Shown: positions 46,051 through 55,242 of the stretch, one piece after another
Layout: each line of letters begins with the position of its first letter
Position numbering within the stretch: the stretch's first letter is position 1
Source: Deefgea salmonis
GTDB lineage: Bacteria > Pseudomonadota > Gammaproteobacteria > Burkholderiales > Chitinibacteraceae
NCBI RefSeq assembly: GCF_020531905.1
Contig: NZ_JAJAWG010000002.1
Span: forward strand, 186,001-250,000
Direction: 5' to 3'
Length of the DNA stretch: 64,000 nt
Program-made: the position numbers and the translations under genes
Notes under the pieces: generated by a model
Seen by the model: the letters and a program-made list of their open reading frames with translations, nothing else
The model's database searches: none
Told to the model about the DNA's origin: nothing

Positions 46051-46839
46051 ATGATACGACGGGTCGTCTTTAATCAAAAAGGTGGGGTTGGCAAATCGAC
46101 GATTACGGTGAATCTGGCCGCGGTGGCCGCCGCGCAAGGTCGTCGGGTATTGATTATTGATTTAGACCCGCAAGGCAATAGTAGTCATTACTTACTCGGA
46201 TCTGCCGCGAATCAGATTGAACCTCATCTGGGTGATTTTTTTGATCAAGTGCTGAATTTCTCTTTATATGCCAAGGGCTCCGCCCAATTTATTCACCCGA
46301 CGCCGTTTAAAAATCTATTCATTATGCCGTCGCATCCGTGCATTGCTGAGCAGCAAACCAAGCTGGAAGCGCGTTATAAAATATATAAATTACGTGAAAC
46401 TTTGGCTGAATTGGCCGGGCAATATGATGAGGTTTATATTGATACGCCGCCAGCACTTAACTTTTTCACACTTTCGGCCTTGATTGCCGCCTCTGGCTGC
46501 TTGATTCCGTTTGACTGTGATACATTCTCTCGCGATGCCTTATTGGGTTTAATCGCCCGCGTTGAAGAAATCCGGCAAGACCATAATAGCGAGTTGCGAG
46601 TTGAAGGGATTATTGTTAACCAATATCAGCCACGTGCTAGCTTGCCGCAGCGTTTGGTGCAGGATCTGATCGAACAAGGCTTACCTGTTTTGCAATCAAA
46701 ACTATCCAGTTCAGTCAAAATTCGTGAGTCGCATGATCAAGCGATGCCCTTGATTGCTTTGGATGCCAAACATAAACTGACACAAGAATTTTGCCAGTTG
46801 TATGCTGAGTTATCGCCCGTTGCGATCAGTCAGCATTAA
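46051..46839 (+). CDS. ParA/MinD-family ATPase
   Basis: The 262-residue ATPase has a deviant Walker A KGGVGKSTITVNLAAVAA, Walker A' LIIDLDPQGN and Walker B VYIDTPPALN. No ParB gene or parS-like repeat is near, so this is an orphan ParA rather than a chromosome-segregation pair. It starts at the ATG at 46051 after GAGGG. It is followed by the response-regulator gene 15 bases later, suggesting a two-gene operon. Orphan ParA proteins often position chemosensory or other complexes. That role here is inferred. Confidence 0.85.
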   Translation: MIRRVVFNQKGGVGKSTITVNLAAVAAAQGRRVLIIDLDPQGNSSHYLLGSAANQIEPHLGDFFDQVLNFSLYAKGSAQFIHPTPFKNLFIMPSHPCIAEQQTKLEARYKIYKLRETLAELAGQYDEVYIDTPPALNFFTLSALIAASGCLIPFDCDTFSRDALLGLIARVEEIRQDHNSELRVEGIIVNQYQPRASLPQRLVQDLIEQGLPVLQSKLSSSVKIRESHDQAMPLIALDAKHKLTQEFCQLYAELSPVAISQH

Positions 46840-46854
46840 ATAGTTGAGGTGAAT

Positions 46855-47760
46855 ATGGCAGCAAAACCACTCAATCGAATCCTGATTGTTGATGATGAAC
46901 CGTTTAATTTAGAAATTCTTTCTGAGCATTTGGCCGATGCCGGCTATGAAACGGTGACCGCTGAAGACGGCGAGGCGGCTTGGGACATCTTGCAGCACGA
47001 TCAGCAAGGTTTTTCGACCATTTTGCTTGATCGAATGAGGCCGCGCATGGATGGCATGCAGGTCTTGGCCAAGCTCAAGCAACATCCTGATTTTTTGCAT
47101 ATTCCGGTGATTATGCAAACCGCGGTTGGCGCGGCTGAAAACGTTCGAGAAGGTCTTGCGGCTGGGGCTTATTACTATTTGATTAAGCCATTTCAGCGTG
47201 AAATGTTATTGGCGATTGTGGCGGCCGCAGTCGGCTTTCATAAAGAGCGCAAGCAGCTTGAAGATCAAATTACTGAGCATGCCGAGTCTTATCGCTTATT
47301 GGTGAATGGCGAATTTCATTTTCGTACTTTAGATGAGGCTAGGCAGCTGACATTAATGCTGTCACGCGCTTGCCCAGAGCCTCAGCGGGTGGCGATGGGT
47401 TTGTCTGAGTTGCTGGTGAATGCCATCGAGCATGGTAATTTGGGGATTAGCTATGCCGATAAATCCCGCTTACTGCAAGCGGGGTGTTGGCAAGATGAAG
47501 TGGAGTCACGACTAGCCAGCTCAGAATATGCCGCAAGAAAAGTGGCCGTAAAGTACAGCATGAATGAAGATGAAATTCAGATCTACATTACGGATGAAGG
47601 ACAGGGCTTTGATTGGCAGCCTTTTTTAGAGTTTTCGCCTGAGCGTGCGTTTGATCCGCATGGCCGTGGGATTTCAATGGCGAGAATGATGTCGTTTGAT
47701 AGTTTGGAATATCAAGGCAAAGGTAATGAGGTATTGGTTCGAGTGCTACGTAAAACCTAA
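46855..47760 (+). CDS. Response regulator with RsbW-like ATPase output domain
   Basis: The 301-residue protein has an N-terminal receiver domain (RILIVDDEPFNLEIL, phospho-acceptor Asp59 in LLDRMRPRMDG, Lys in YLIKPF). A C-terminal HATPase_c of the anti-sigma/RsbW type follows (GLSELLVNAIEHGN, VKYSMNEDEIQIYITDEGQGFDWQPF, HGRGISMARMMSFDSL). Such REC-HATPase proteins act in partner-switching or as Ser/Thr kinases. No sigma factor or anti-anti-sigma gene is adjacent. I start at the ATG at 46855, preceded by GAGG. Confidence 0.85.
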   Translation: MAAKPLNRILIVDDEPFNLEILSEHLADAGYETVTAEDGEAAWDILQHDQQGFSTILLDRMRPRMDGMQVLAKLKQHPDFLHIPVIMQTAVGAAENVREGLAAGAYYYLIKPFQREMLLAIVAAAVGFHKERKQLEDQITEHAESYRLLVNGEFHFRTLDEARQLTLMLSRACPEPQRVAMGLSELLVNAIEHGNLGISYADKSRLLQAGCWQDEVESRLASSEYAARKVAVKYSMNEDEIQIYITDEGQGFDWQPFLEFSPERAFDPHGRGISMARMMSFDSLEYQGKGNEVLVRVLRKT

Positions 47761-47785
47761 GCTGTATGAATATACCCTCGGAAAT

Positions 47786-47819
47786 AAAAAAAGCCCGCTT
47801 CATTCGCAGCGGGCTTTTT
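47786..47819. terminator. Bidirectional terminator between the response regulator and thrC
   Basis: GCCCGCT (47793-47799) pairs with AGCGGGC (47808-47814), flanked by an A-run on the left and a T-run on the right. It serves both convergent genes. Confidence 0.92.
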
Positions 47820-47843
47820 GTTTTGGTGTTTGGTATTTGGTAT

Positions 47844-49286
47844 TTAAGCGAGGTGTTCCACGATGTAGTGTTTAACTAAATTCGCATCGGCATCAATCGC
47901 ATCAAAGCGCTGCGGCAAAGCTTCTAGGCCCGCCAAACCTTTAGGGCGGAACGGCGCTTGTTTGAGGGCTTCTAGCATGGTGTCTTCAAACTTGGCGGGC
48001 AAGGCAGTTTCCATAATCAGCATCGGTACGGCAAGATTGCGATGGGCTTTGGCGGCTTTAAAGCCATCGGCCGTATGCGGGTCAATTTGTACTCCGTATT
48101 TTTCAAACACTTCGCGAATATGGGCAATCCGATCGCTGTGATTGCTGGCTGATGATTTAAAGCCATAGCTGTCTTGCATCAGCGCTAGCTCAGCGGGGGA
48201 TAGATCAAAGCCACCTCCGGATTCAACTTCGGTCCACAATGCCGCTAAACGCGCGCTATCACGGCCGATCAAATCAAACACAAAGCGCTCTAAATTAGAG
48301 GCTTTGCTAATGTCCATCGACGGGCTGGTGGTTTCAAAGGTGTTGGCTACATCGCGTGGATGGTAGCCGCCGGTTTTGAAGAACTCGTCCAGCACGTCGT
48401 TTTCATTGGTCGCGACGACCAATTGGCCAATCGGCAAGCCCATTTGGCGGGCAATATGGCCGGCGCAGATATTGCCAAAATTACCCGACGGCACGCAGTA
48501 GTCGACTTTATCGCCGACTTTTTTGCCGGTGGCTAAGATGGTGGCAAAGTAGCCTTTGAAGTAATACACCACTTGGGCCACGATGCGGCCCCAGTTGATT
48601 GAATTGACAGCGCCAATTTTGTATTGAGCTTTAAATTCAGCGTCTTTATTGATGTTTTTAACGATGTCTTGGCAAGCGTCGAAAAAGCCATGCACTGATA
48701 AATTGAAAATATTTTCGTCTTGTAGACTGAACATTTGTGCGCGTTGGAACGGGCTCATTTTGCCAAATGGCGACAGCATAAATACATTCACGCCGCGTTT
48801 GCCGCGCATCGCGTATTCGGCAGCAGAGCCGGTGTCGCCTGATGTTGCGCCAACAATATTGATTTGCTCGCCTTTTTTGTCCAGCACATATTCAAACAGA
48901 TTGCCGAGCAATTGCATCGCCATATCTTTGAACGCCAGCGTTGGGCCGTTGGAGAGTTCTTGGATATAGAGCGAAGCATCGAGCTTAATCAGCGGCGTGA
49001 TGTGGTCGGCTTGATTTTTTGAGCGACCATTGCAATACACTTCGGCAGTGTAGGTTTTGTCGATCAAGGCTTTTAGATCGTCGCTAGGAATATCGTCGAC
49101 AAAACGGCTAATCACCGCGAAGGCTAAATCGCGGTAATTGAGCGTTGCCATGCTTTCTAAATCGGCTTGAGACAGTTGCGGATATTGCTCTGGAATCGAC
49201 AGGCCACCATCGGGCGCGAGGCCACCAAGAAGAATATCGCTGAATGCTTGGGCGTTCATACCGCCACGAGTCGAGATGTATTTCAT
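47844..49286 (-). CDS. thrC: Threonine synthase
   Basis: The 480-residue PLP enzyme has the N-terminal MKYISTRGGMNAQAFSDILLGGLAPDGGLSIPE. The PLP-lysine region is ELSNGPTLAFKDMAMQLLGNLFEY, and VGATSGDTGSAAEYAMRGK is present. It converts O-phosphohomoserine to threonine. It lies downstream of hom on the same strand. A homoserine kinase gene is not adjacent, so that step must be encoded elsewhere. Confidence 0.96.
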   Translation of the reverse strand: MKYISTRGGMNAQAFSDILLGGLAPDGGLSIPEQYPQLSQADLESMATLNYRDLAFAVISRFVDDIPSDDLKALIDKTYTAEVYCNGRSKNQADHITPLIKLDASLYIQELSNGPTLAFKDMAMQLLGNLFEYVLDKKGEQINIVGATSGDTGSAAEYAMRGKRGVNVFMLSPFGKMSPFQRAQMFSLQDENIFNLSVHGFFDACQDIVKNINKDAEFKAQYKIGAVNSINWGRIVAQVVYYFKGYFATILATGKKVGDKVDYCVPSGNFGNICAGHIARQMGLPIGQLVVATNENDVLDEFFKTGGYHPRDVANTFETTSPSMDISKASNLERFVFDLIGRDSARLAALWTEVESGGGFDLSPAELALMQDSYGFKSSASNHSDRIAHIREVFEKYGVQIDPHTADGFKAAKAHRNLAVPMLIMETALPAKFEDTMLEALKQAPFRPKGLAGLEALPQRFDAIDADANLVKHYIVEHLA

Positions 49287-49343
49287 GGGTATCTGCTTGT
49301 AGGTTAGTATTCTTAAGGCTTGGGTTAATATACGTTCAATTTT

Positions 49344-49361
49344 GGTGGGCTGAAGCCCACC
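49344..49361. repeat. Short GGTGGGC-type intergenic repeat
   Basis: GGTGGGC-TGAA-GCCCACC followed by CTACG. A related sequence, GGGTGGCAGACCCACCCTACG, occurs at about 50866-50886 between hom and alaA. A weaker relative lies near 8405. These look like members of a dispersed intergenic repeat family. Confidence 0.6.
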
Positions 49362-49384
49362 CTACGAGGCTGCAATCAGAATTC

Positions 49385-49506
49385 AACAGCGAGCGAGAGG
49401 CGTGAAGGCAATGCATCAGCGCTTCGAAAAACCGGAATGTACATTGAGTACATGAGGATTTTGAGGGGCGCTGATGAAGCCGCATTCGCGCCTCGTAGCC
49501 GCTGTT
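49385..49506. repeat. 120-base structured inverted-repeat element between hom and thrC
   Basis: AACAGC at 49385-49390 pairs with GCTGTT at 49501-49506. About 30 further bases on each side are roughly three-quarters complementary (including ATCAGCGC with GCGCTGAT). The centre contains ATGTAC-ATTGA-GTACAT flanked by AAAAACC and GGATTTT. The whole piece can fold as one long hairpin on either strand. It ends on the base before the hom stop codon triplet. It has no coding frame and resembles a small non-autonomous (MITE-like) or regulatory RNA element. Confidence 0.7.
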
Positions 49507-50820
49507 TTAGCCGTTCAAATGCTCCAAACGCAATTTCACTACCTTGCCATGCGTGCTGGCGAGGTTTTCGATTTTGGCGATGGCGATGTTGATGTTTTTT
49601 TCGATCGCGATGTGCGTCACGATGATGATCTCAGCCGTGCCGCCGGCTGCCGCAGCAGGTTTTTGCAGCATAGCATCGACCGAAATTTGCCCTTCAGCCA
49701 AAATACCGGTGACATCGGCCAACACGCCAGGTAAATCTTTGGCGGTTAAGCGCAGGTAGTAGCAAGTTTCCACTTCGTCGATCGGCAAAATCGGCAAATT
49801 GGCGATTTGCGACGGTTGGAACGCTAGATGCGGTACGCGATGTTCTGGATCGGCCGTGTGCAGGCGAGTGATGTCGACCAAATCGGCAATCACCGATGAG
49901 GCGGTTGGTTCGGCGCCAGCGCCCGGGCCGTAATACATGGTTGCGCCTACGGCGTCACCTTTGACCAGCACCGCATTCATTACGCCATCGACATTGGCGA
50001 TCAAGCGACCCGCTGGAATTAACGTTGGCGACACGCGCAATTCAATGCCGTTCGGGCGGCGGCGCGTCATGCCAAGTAATTTGATGCGATAGCCCAATTC
50101 GGCGGCGTATTTAATATCGGCCGCGTCAAGCTTGCTGATGCCTTCTAAATACGCTTTGTCGAACTGAACGGGGATACCAAAAGCAATCGCGCTCATGATG
50201 GTGAGTTTGTGCGCGGCGTCGTGGCCTTCGATGTCGAAGGTCGGATCGGCTTCGGCGTAACCGAGGCGCTGCGCTTCGGCCAAGACATCGGCAAAGGCTG
50301 AGCCTTTATCGCGCATTTCCGTTAGGATAAAGTTCGATGTGCCGTTGATAATGCCGGCCACCCATTCGATTTGGTTGGCGGTTAAACCTTCGCGCAGTGC
50401 TTTAATCACTGGAATACCGCCGGCAACGGCGGCTTCAAACGCCACCATCACGCCTTTTTCTTGGGCGAGGGCAAAAATTTCATTGCCGTATTCGGCGATG
50501 AGTTTTTTATTGGCCGTCACCACATGCTTGCCGTTGGCAATCGCGGCTAAAACCAAGTCTTTGGCAACGGTGGTGCCGCCGATGAGTTCAACGATGATGT
50601 CGATATCGGGATTGTTCACCACATCCATCGCATTGTCGGTGAGCAGAACATCGTCACCGAGTAATTCACGTGCGCGATCTAAGTCGCGATTGGCGGCCAT
50701 GGTAATGATGATAGGGCGGCCAGCGCGGCGGGCGATTTCATTACCGTTGCGTTTTAAAACGGTGGCGGTACCGCCACCGACTGTTCCTACGCCGCAGAGG
50801 CCAACGTTGATTGCTTTCAT
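49507..50820 (-). CDS. hom: Homoserine dehydrogenase
   Basis: The 437-residue protein has an NAD(P) site (VGLCGVGTVGGGTATVL) and a catalytic domain with GIINGTSNFILTEM and YAEADPTFDIEGHDAAHKLTIMSAIAFG. A C-terminal ACT domain follows (RLTAKDLPGVLADVTGILAE), which usually senses threonine. It converts aspartate semialdehyde to homoserine. An earlier in-frame start at 50919 would run into alaA. The ATG at 50820 matches the family start MKAINVGL. Confidence 0.97.
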   Translation of the reverse strand: MKAINVGLCGVGTVGGGTATVLKRNGNEIARRAGRPIIITMAANRDLDRARELLGDDVLLTDNAMDVVNNPDIDIIVELIGGTTVAKDLVLAAIANGKHVVTANKKLIAEYGNEIFALAQEKGVMVAFEAAVAGGIPVIKALREGLTANQIEWVAGIINGTSNFILTEMRDKGSAFADVLAEAQRLGYAEADPTFDIEGHDAAHKLTIMSAIAFGIPVQFDKAYLEGISKLDAADIKYAAELGYRIKLLGMTRRRPNGIELRVSPTLIPAGRLIANVDGVMNAVLVKGDAVGATMYYGPGAGAEPTASSVIADLVDITRLHTADPEHRVPHLAFQPSQIANLPILPIDEVETCYYLRLTAKDLPGVLADVTGILAEGQISVDAMLQKPAAAAGGTAEIIIVTHIAIEKNINIAIAKIENLASTHGKVVKLRLEHLNG

Positions 50821-50890
50821 TTTGCTTCCCTTGTCGCTCGGGTTAGCGAAACCCGACGGTTTAATAGCGGGTGGCAGACCCACCCTACGG

Positions 50891-52135
50891 TTATTTTGCA
50901 GCAAACTCACCGGTGCCATGGCGTTTACGCCATTGCGTCAAAAAGCGGGCAACGCGATTGAGTGCATCAGTGAGGTCGTCCAAATTAGGCAGAAAAACCA
51001 CGCGAAAGTGATCGTGCTGTGGCCAGTTAAAGCCGGTGCCTTGAACCAGTAGCACTTTTTCATCTTGTAGCAATTCGAGCATCAATTGCTGATCGTCGCT
51101 CACCGGGTAAATCTCTGGATCGAGTTTGGGGAACATATACAGCGCGGCTTGTGGCTTGACGACCGAAACACCGAGCATGGCGCTGAGCATGCTGTAAGCC
51201 AAATCGCGTTGTTTGGCTAAACGGCCGCCTTCGCACACTAAATCATCAATGCTTTGATAGCCGCCGAGCGCGGTTTGGATGGCGTATTGCGATGGCACAT
51301 TGGCGCACAAGCGCATCGTCGCCAGCATATTGAGGCCTTCGATATAGTCTTTGGCGCAATGTTTTTCACCAGAAACAATCATCCAACCGGAGCGATAGCC
51401 GCAAGCGCGGTAGTTTTTCGACAGCCCGTTAAACGTGACAAAGAGCACATCATCGGCCAGCGAAGCGATTGAGGTGTGGCTAACCCCGTCGTAAAGCACT
51501 TTGTCGTAAATTTCATCGGCATAAATAATCAGGCCAAACTCGCGCGCCAGCGCAATGATGTCGAGCAGCACCGAGTCTGGATACAGCGCACCCGTTGGAT
51601 TATTGGGGTTGATGACGACAATCGCCCGCGTTTTGGGGGTGATTTTGGCGCGCATATCGCTGATTGATGGCAGCCAACCGTCGGCTTCGTCGCAGAGATA
51701 ATGCCGTGGCGTACCGCCTGCGAGGCTGACTGCGGCGGTCCAGAGCGGATAGTCTGGCATCGGTACTAAGACTTCATCACCGGTATTGAGTAAGCCTTGC
51801 ATACTCATCACGATGAGCTCAGACGCGCCATTGCCAATATAAATATCGTCAACAGTAACGTCGGCGATATTTTTTTGTTGGGTGTAATGCATGATGGCTT
51901 TGCGCGCTTGAAATAAACCTTTGGAATCCACATAACCGGCGGCATTGGCCAAATTGCGAATCACATCTTGCACGACTTCTTCGGGCGCATCAAAACCAAA
52001 GTTGGCGAGGTTGCCAATATTGAGTTTGATAATGCGATGGCCTTCTTCTTCCATCTGCCGCGCTCGCTCTGGAATCGGTCCACGGATTTCGTAACAGATG
52101 TTCAATAATTTGTTGGACTTGAGGATGGCTTCCAT
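50891..52135 (-). CDS. alaA: Glutamate-pyruvate aminotransferase AlaA
   Basis: The 414-residue class I aminotransferase has YEIRGPIPERARQMEEEGHRIIKLNIGN, IYIGNGASELIVMSMQGLL, NPNNPTGALYP and the PLP-lysine region FNGLSKNYRACGYRSGW. It makes alanine from pyruvate and glutamate and also handles other substrates. It lies directly upstream of hom and thrC, an order common in betaproteobacteria. I start at the ATG at 52135 (MEAILKSNK). The upstream extension to 52204 has no family match. Confidence 0.93.
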   Translation of the reverse strand: MEAILKSNKLLNICYEIRGPIPERARQMEEEGHRIIKLNIGNLANFGFDAPEEVVQDVIRNLANAAGYVDSKGLFQARKAIMHYTQQKNIADVTVDDIYIGNGASELIVMSMQGLLNTGDEVLVPMPDYPLWTAAVSLAGGTPRHYLCDEADGWLPSISDMRAKITPKTRAIVVINPNNPTGALYPDSVLLDIIALAREFGLIIYADEIYDKVLYDGVSHTSIASLADDVLFVTFNGLSKNYRACGYRSGWMIVSGEKHCAKDYIEGLNMLATMRLCANVPSQYAIQTALGGYQSIDDLVCEGGRLAKQRDLAYSMLSAMLGVSVVKPQAALYMFPKLDPEIYPVSDDQQLMLELLQDEKVLLVQGTGFNWPQHDHFRVVFLPNLDDLTDALNRVARFLTQWRKRHGTGEFAAK

Positions 52136-52302
52136 CGTATGGCCTGCGCAAAGGTTTTTCAGGGAAACCCCGTATTCTAACGAAAGAATGAGGGAAATGG
52201 TCATCTACGTGTATTAAATCCTGAGTTCGCACGTATTTTTGCATTTTGCACACGGTGGCTTTGGTAGAATCGTTGAAAATCATTTAAATAAGGTCTGTTG
52301 TG

Positions 52303-52671
52303 ATGAAGCTGCACCAATCCAGAGTAAAAAATGTGAATCAATTTACGGCGTATGACGCCACTGGCGTCAAAGTGAACGATGAGCGTTTTGAAGGCAGCGT
52401 TTTGGTGTTGCCTAATGAAATCCATTCGTGGCGTCCAACGTCGTTTGCCGCTTTAACGGCAGAAGACTTTGCTGACTTGTTGGTGTATGAGCCTGAACTG
52501 GTGCTGTTGGGGACGGGAAGCAAGATTCAGTTTCCCCATCCACAGCTGTATGCGGCGCTATCGAGTCAAAGAATTGGGGTCGATGTGATGGATACCGGTG
52601 CTTTGTGCCGAACTTTTAATGTGCTCACGGCAGAAAATCGCCGTGTTTTGGCCTTGGTTTTACATACTTAA
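52303..52671 (+). CDS. Mth938-like (DUF498) domain protein
   Basis: The 122-residue protein matches the Mth938/Xcc1710-like family: VLVLPNEIHSWRP, LLVYEPELVLLGTGSKIQFP, IGVDVMDTGALCRTFNVLTAENRRVLALVL. These proteins occur beside amino-acid or respiratory-complex genes and have no settled function. It is divergent from alaA and appears monocistronic. Confidence 0.85.
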   Translation: MKLHQSRVKNVNQFTAYDATGVKVNDERFEGSVLVLPNEIHSWRPTSFAALTAEDFADLLVYEPELVLLGTGSKIQFPHPQLYAALSSQRIGVDVMDTGALCRTFNVLTAENRRVLALVLHT

Positions 52672-52864
52672 TTCAACTTTCTTGTCATGAATTAGTAAAA
52701 TCAATCTGTTATTTTCATTGCGTATGAATGAATGTTATTTCGGGTTGCTTATTAATTTTTGTTAGGTATTTGTTTGTAGATAAATACAGATAAGCCTTAG
52801 GTGTTTATACCCATCGCTTATTTCTTGTAAGTCATCCGATTTTCACCCTGATTGGGGAAATAAA

Positions 52865-54250
52865 ATGAAAGTGACGGTTATTGGCTCGGGCTACGTTGGC
52901 TTGGTGACGGCAACGTGTTTGGCGGAGTACGGCAATGATGTGCTGTGTTTGGACGTGGATGCGAGCAAAATTGAGTTGCTCAATCAAGGTGGCGTACCGA
53001 TCTATGAGCCGGGCTTAGAAGAAATGATCAAGCGCAATCGTGCTGCTGCAAGATTACGTTTTACAACCAATATTGCTGAATCGGTGGCGCATGGCACGAT
53101 TCAATTTATTGCCGTGGGCACGCCACCCAATGAAGATGGCTCGGCCGATTTGCAATATGTTGTGGCGGCGGCAAGTCATATTGGCCGCCACATGAATACC
53201 TATAAAGTGATTGTGAATAAATCCACGGTACCTGTGGGCACGGGGGATGAAGTCCGCGCTGTGATTGCCAATCAATTGGCGCAGCGCGGTTTAAACTCGA
53301 GTTTTGCCGTTGTTGCCAACCCGGAGTTTTTAAAAGAAGGGGCGGCGATTGATGATTTTATGCGGCCAGATCGAATTGTGATTGGCTGTGAGGATGAAAC
53401 GGCGAGCGATTTATTGCATGCTTTATACGCGCCGTTCGTGCGTAATCATGATCGAATTTTATTGATGGATCTTCGTTCGGCTGAAATGACCAAATATGCG
53501 GCTAATGCCATGTTGGCGACGCGTATTTCATTGATGAATGAATTGGCCAATTTAGCTGAAATTTTAGGTGCTGATATTGAGCTGGTGCGCAAAGGGATCG
53601 GTGCCGATCCGCGCATTGGCTACCATTTTTTATATCCAGGTGTGGGCTATGGCGGCTCGTGCTTTCCGAAAGACGTACAAGCATTGCAACGCACGGCGAA
53701 CGAAAATGGCATTCAGCTGCAGGTGCTTTCGGCCGTGGAGCAAGCCAATTTAGCGCAAAAATCAGTCATTATTCATAAAATTAATCAGCGTTTTGCCGGT
53801 AATTTAAGTGGCATGCATTTTGCATTGTGGGGGTTAGCATTCAAACCCAATACCGATGATATGCGCGATGCCCCTAGCCGCGTATTAATTGAGTATCTAT
53901 TGGCGCAAGGCGCAACGATTGCGGCGTATGATCCGGTGGCGATGACGGAGGCGCGGCGGATCATGCCCAATGCCACTGGGCTGCACTATGGGGAAAGCCC
54001 TCAGGCGGTGTTGGTGCAGGCGGATGCCTTGGTGATCATGACCGAGTGGAAGGTGTTTCGCAGTCCGGATTTTGCTGAAATAAAAGCCTTATTGTCGCAG
54101 GCGATTATTTTTGATGGACGAAATTTGTACGAACCGCAGTATTTGGCCAAGCAGGGTTTTGAGTATTATCCGATTGGCCGCAAGCAAATTTATCCGGCAA
54201 ACGTGAGTAGCACATCGCTGGCCGAGCAATCTACTGAAGCGCTGTATTGA
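52865..54250 (+). CDS. ugd: UDP-glucose 6-dehydrogenase
   Basis: The 461-residue enzyme has [28 protein letters not shown] and [15 protein letters not shown], with the catalytic Cys in [31 protein letters not shown] follows. It oxidises UDP-glucose to UDP-glucuronate. It is a different paralogue from wecC at 39440 and lies outside the EPS operon, so UDP-glucuronate may be a general precursor. Confidence 0.95.
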   Translation: MKVTVIGSGYVGLVTATCLAEYGNDVLCLDVDASKIELLNQGGVPIYEPGLEEMIKRNRAAARLRFTTNIAESVAHGTIQFIAVGTPPNEDGSADLQYVVAAASHIGRHMNTYKVIVNKSTVPVGTGDEVRAVIANQLAQRGLNSSFAVVANPEFLKEGAAIDDFMRPDRIVIGCEDETASDLLHALYAPFVRNHDRILLMDLRSAEMTKYAANAMLATRISLMNELANLAEILGADIELVRKGIGADPRIGYHFLYPGVGYGGSCFPKDVQALQRTANENGIQLQVLSAVEQANLAQKSVIIHKINQRFAGNLSGMHFALWGLAFKPNTDDMRDAPSRVLIEYLLAQGATIAAYDPVAMTEARRIMPNATGLHYGESPQAVLVQADALVIMTEWKVFRSPDFAEIKALLSQAIIFDGRNLYEPQYLAKQGFEYYPIGRKQIYPANVSSTSLAEQSTEALY

Positions 54251-54275
54251 ATCGGGATTAAATAGATCTTTAATG

Positions 54276-54306
54276 GGTTGATCGTCGCGTGCGGCAACGA
54301 TCAACC
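54276..54306. terminator. Stem-loop between ugd and the ABC permease
   Basis: GGTTGATCGT (54276-54285) pairs perfectly with ACGATCAACC (54297-54306). The T-run is short, so termination may be weak. It separates convergent genes. Confidence 0.6.
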
Positions 54307-54316
54307 TTTGTGGTAC

Positions 54317-55114
54317 TTACATGCCGCCGCTTTGTTGGTAGCGTTTTTCTAAGTGACTCACGCCTGCGGCCAGTATCAAGGTCATGATTAAGTAAATAAA
54401 TGAAATGGTGAGATACGGCTCCCAATACCGTGAATAGGCCCCAGCAACGGTACGTGCCGCGTAGGCCAGTTCAGCCAAGCCAATGGCCGACACCAAGGAG
54501 CTGTCTTTAACCAGCATAATGGCTTCATTGCCAAGTGGCGGCAACATGCGGCGGAATGCTTGCGGAATAATCACAAAGCGCATGGTTTGCCCGTAAGACA
54601 TGCCGAGCGAGCGTGATGCCTCAAACTGCCCTTTGGCAATCGATTGAATCCCCGCGCGGAAAATTTCGGTAATGTAGGCACCGGCATTTAAAGTTAGCGC
54701 AACCAGACCGGATAAAAATGCGCCGTACTCTTGCCGTAATGTGGCCGCCATATCGCCACTCAGTAAAATGCCGGTATCGGGATGGACCAATAACGGCATG
54801 ACGGCAAAATGTGTTAATAGAATTTGTACGAACAGCGGTGTGCCACGAAAAAACGTCACATAAGCAGTGGCTGGCCAGCGTAGTAGTAGTTTAACTGGAT
54901 ATTTCCAGACACCGTGTTTGACCTCTGCCAATCGAGCCATGCCGGCAAACAGACCAATTAAAGTCCCAACGGTCACCGCAACTAAGGTGATGCCGAGCGT
55001 CATTTTGGCGCCGTCAATAAATAGATCTCGATATTCCCAAACAATTTGTAGTTGGAAGTTTTCAAGAAGTGGTGCTGTTTGTTGGATTTGTTGCCAAATC
55101 GTAATGAAATCCAT
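54317..55114 (-). CDS. Amino-acid ABC transporter permease (HisM/GlnP type)
   Basis: The 265-residue inner-membrane protein has about five helices. FRGTPLFVQILLTHF and AGAYITEIFRAGIQSIAKGQFEASRSLGMS carry the EAA-type coupling loop, followed by VIIPQAFRRMLPPLGNEAIMLVKDSSL. I prefer the ATG at 55114, which has AGG 7 bases ahead. The ATG at 55120 is too close. It partners the binding protein upstream. No ATP-binding subunit is encoded nearby. Confidence 0.9.
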   Translation of the reverse strand: MDFITIWQQIQQTAPLLENFQLQIVWEYRDLFIDGAKMTLGITLVAVTVGTLIGLFAGMARLAEVKHGVWKYPVKLLLRWPATAYVTFFRGTPLFVQILLTHFAVMPLLVHPDTGILLSGDMAATLRQEYGAFLSGLVALTLNAGAYITEIFRAGIQSIAKGQFEASRSLGMSYGQTMRFVIIPQAFRRMLPPLGNEAIMLVKDSSLVSAIGLAELAYAARTVAGAYSRYWEPYLTISFIYLIMTLILAAGVSHLEKRYQQSGGM

Positions 55115-55135
55115 GGTCATACCTATTTGATACAG

Positions 55136-55172
55136 AAGAAAAAGAAGCGCGACCGTTCAGCGGTGCGCTTCT
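55136..55172 (-). promoter_or_regulatory. Terminator-like hairpin between binding protein and permease
   Basis: AGAAGCGC (55143-55150) pairs with GCGCTTCT (55165-55172), with a second inner stem CCG/CGG. On the minus strand a T-rich run follows. It probably limits permease transcription, leaving more binding protein. Confidence 0.65.
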
Positions 55173-55242
55173 CAGGTTGATGCTGAATGCAAATTGAACG
55201 GATCAAACTTAAATGACTGCTCAGTGACTGCTCGTCATTTGC

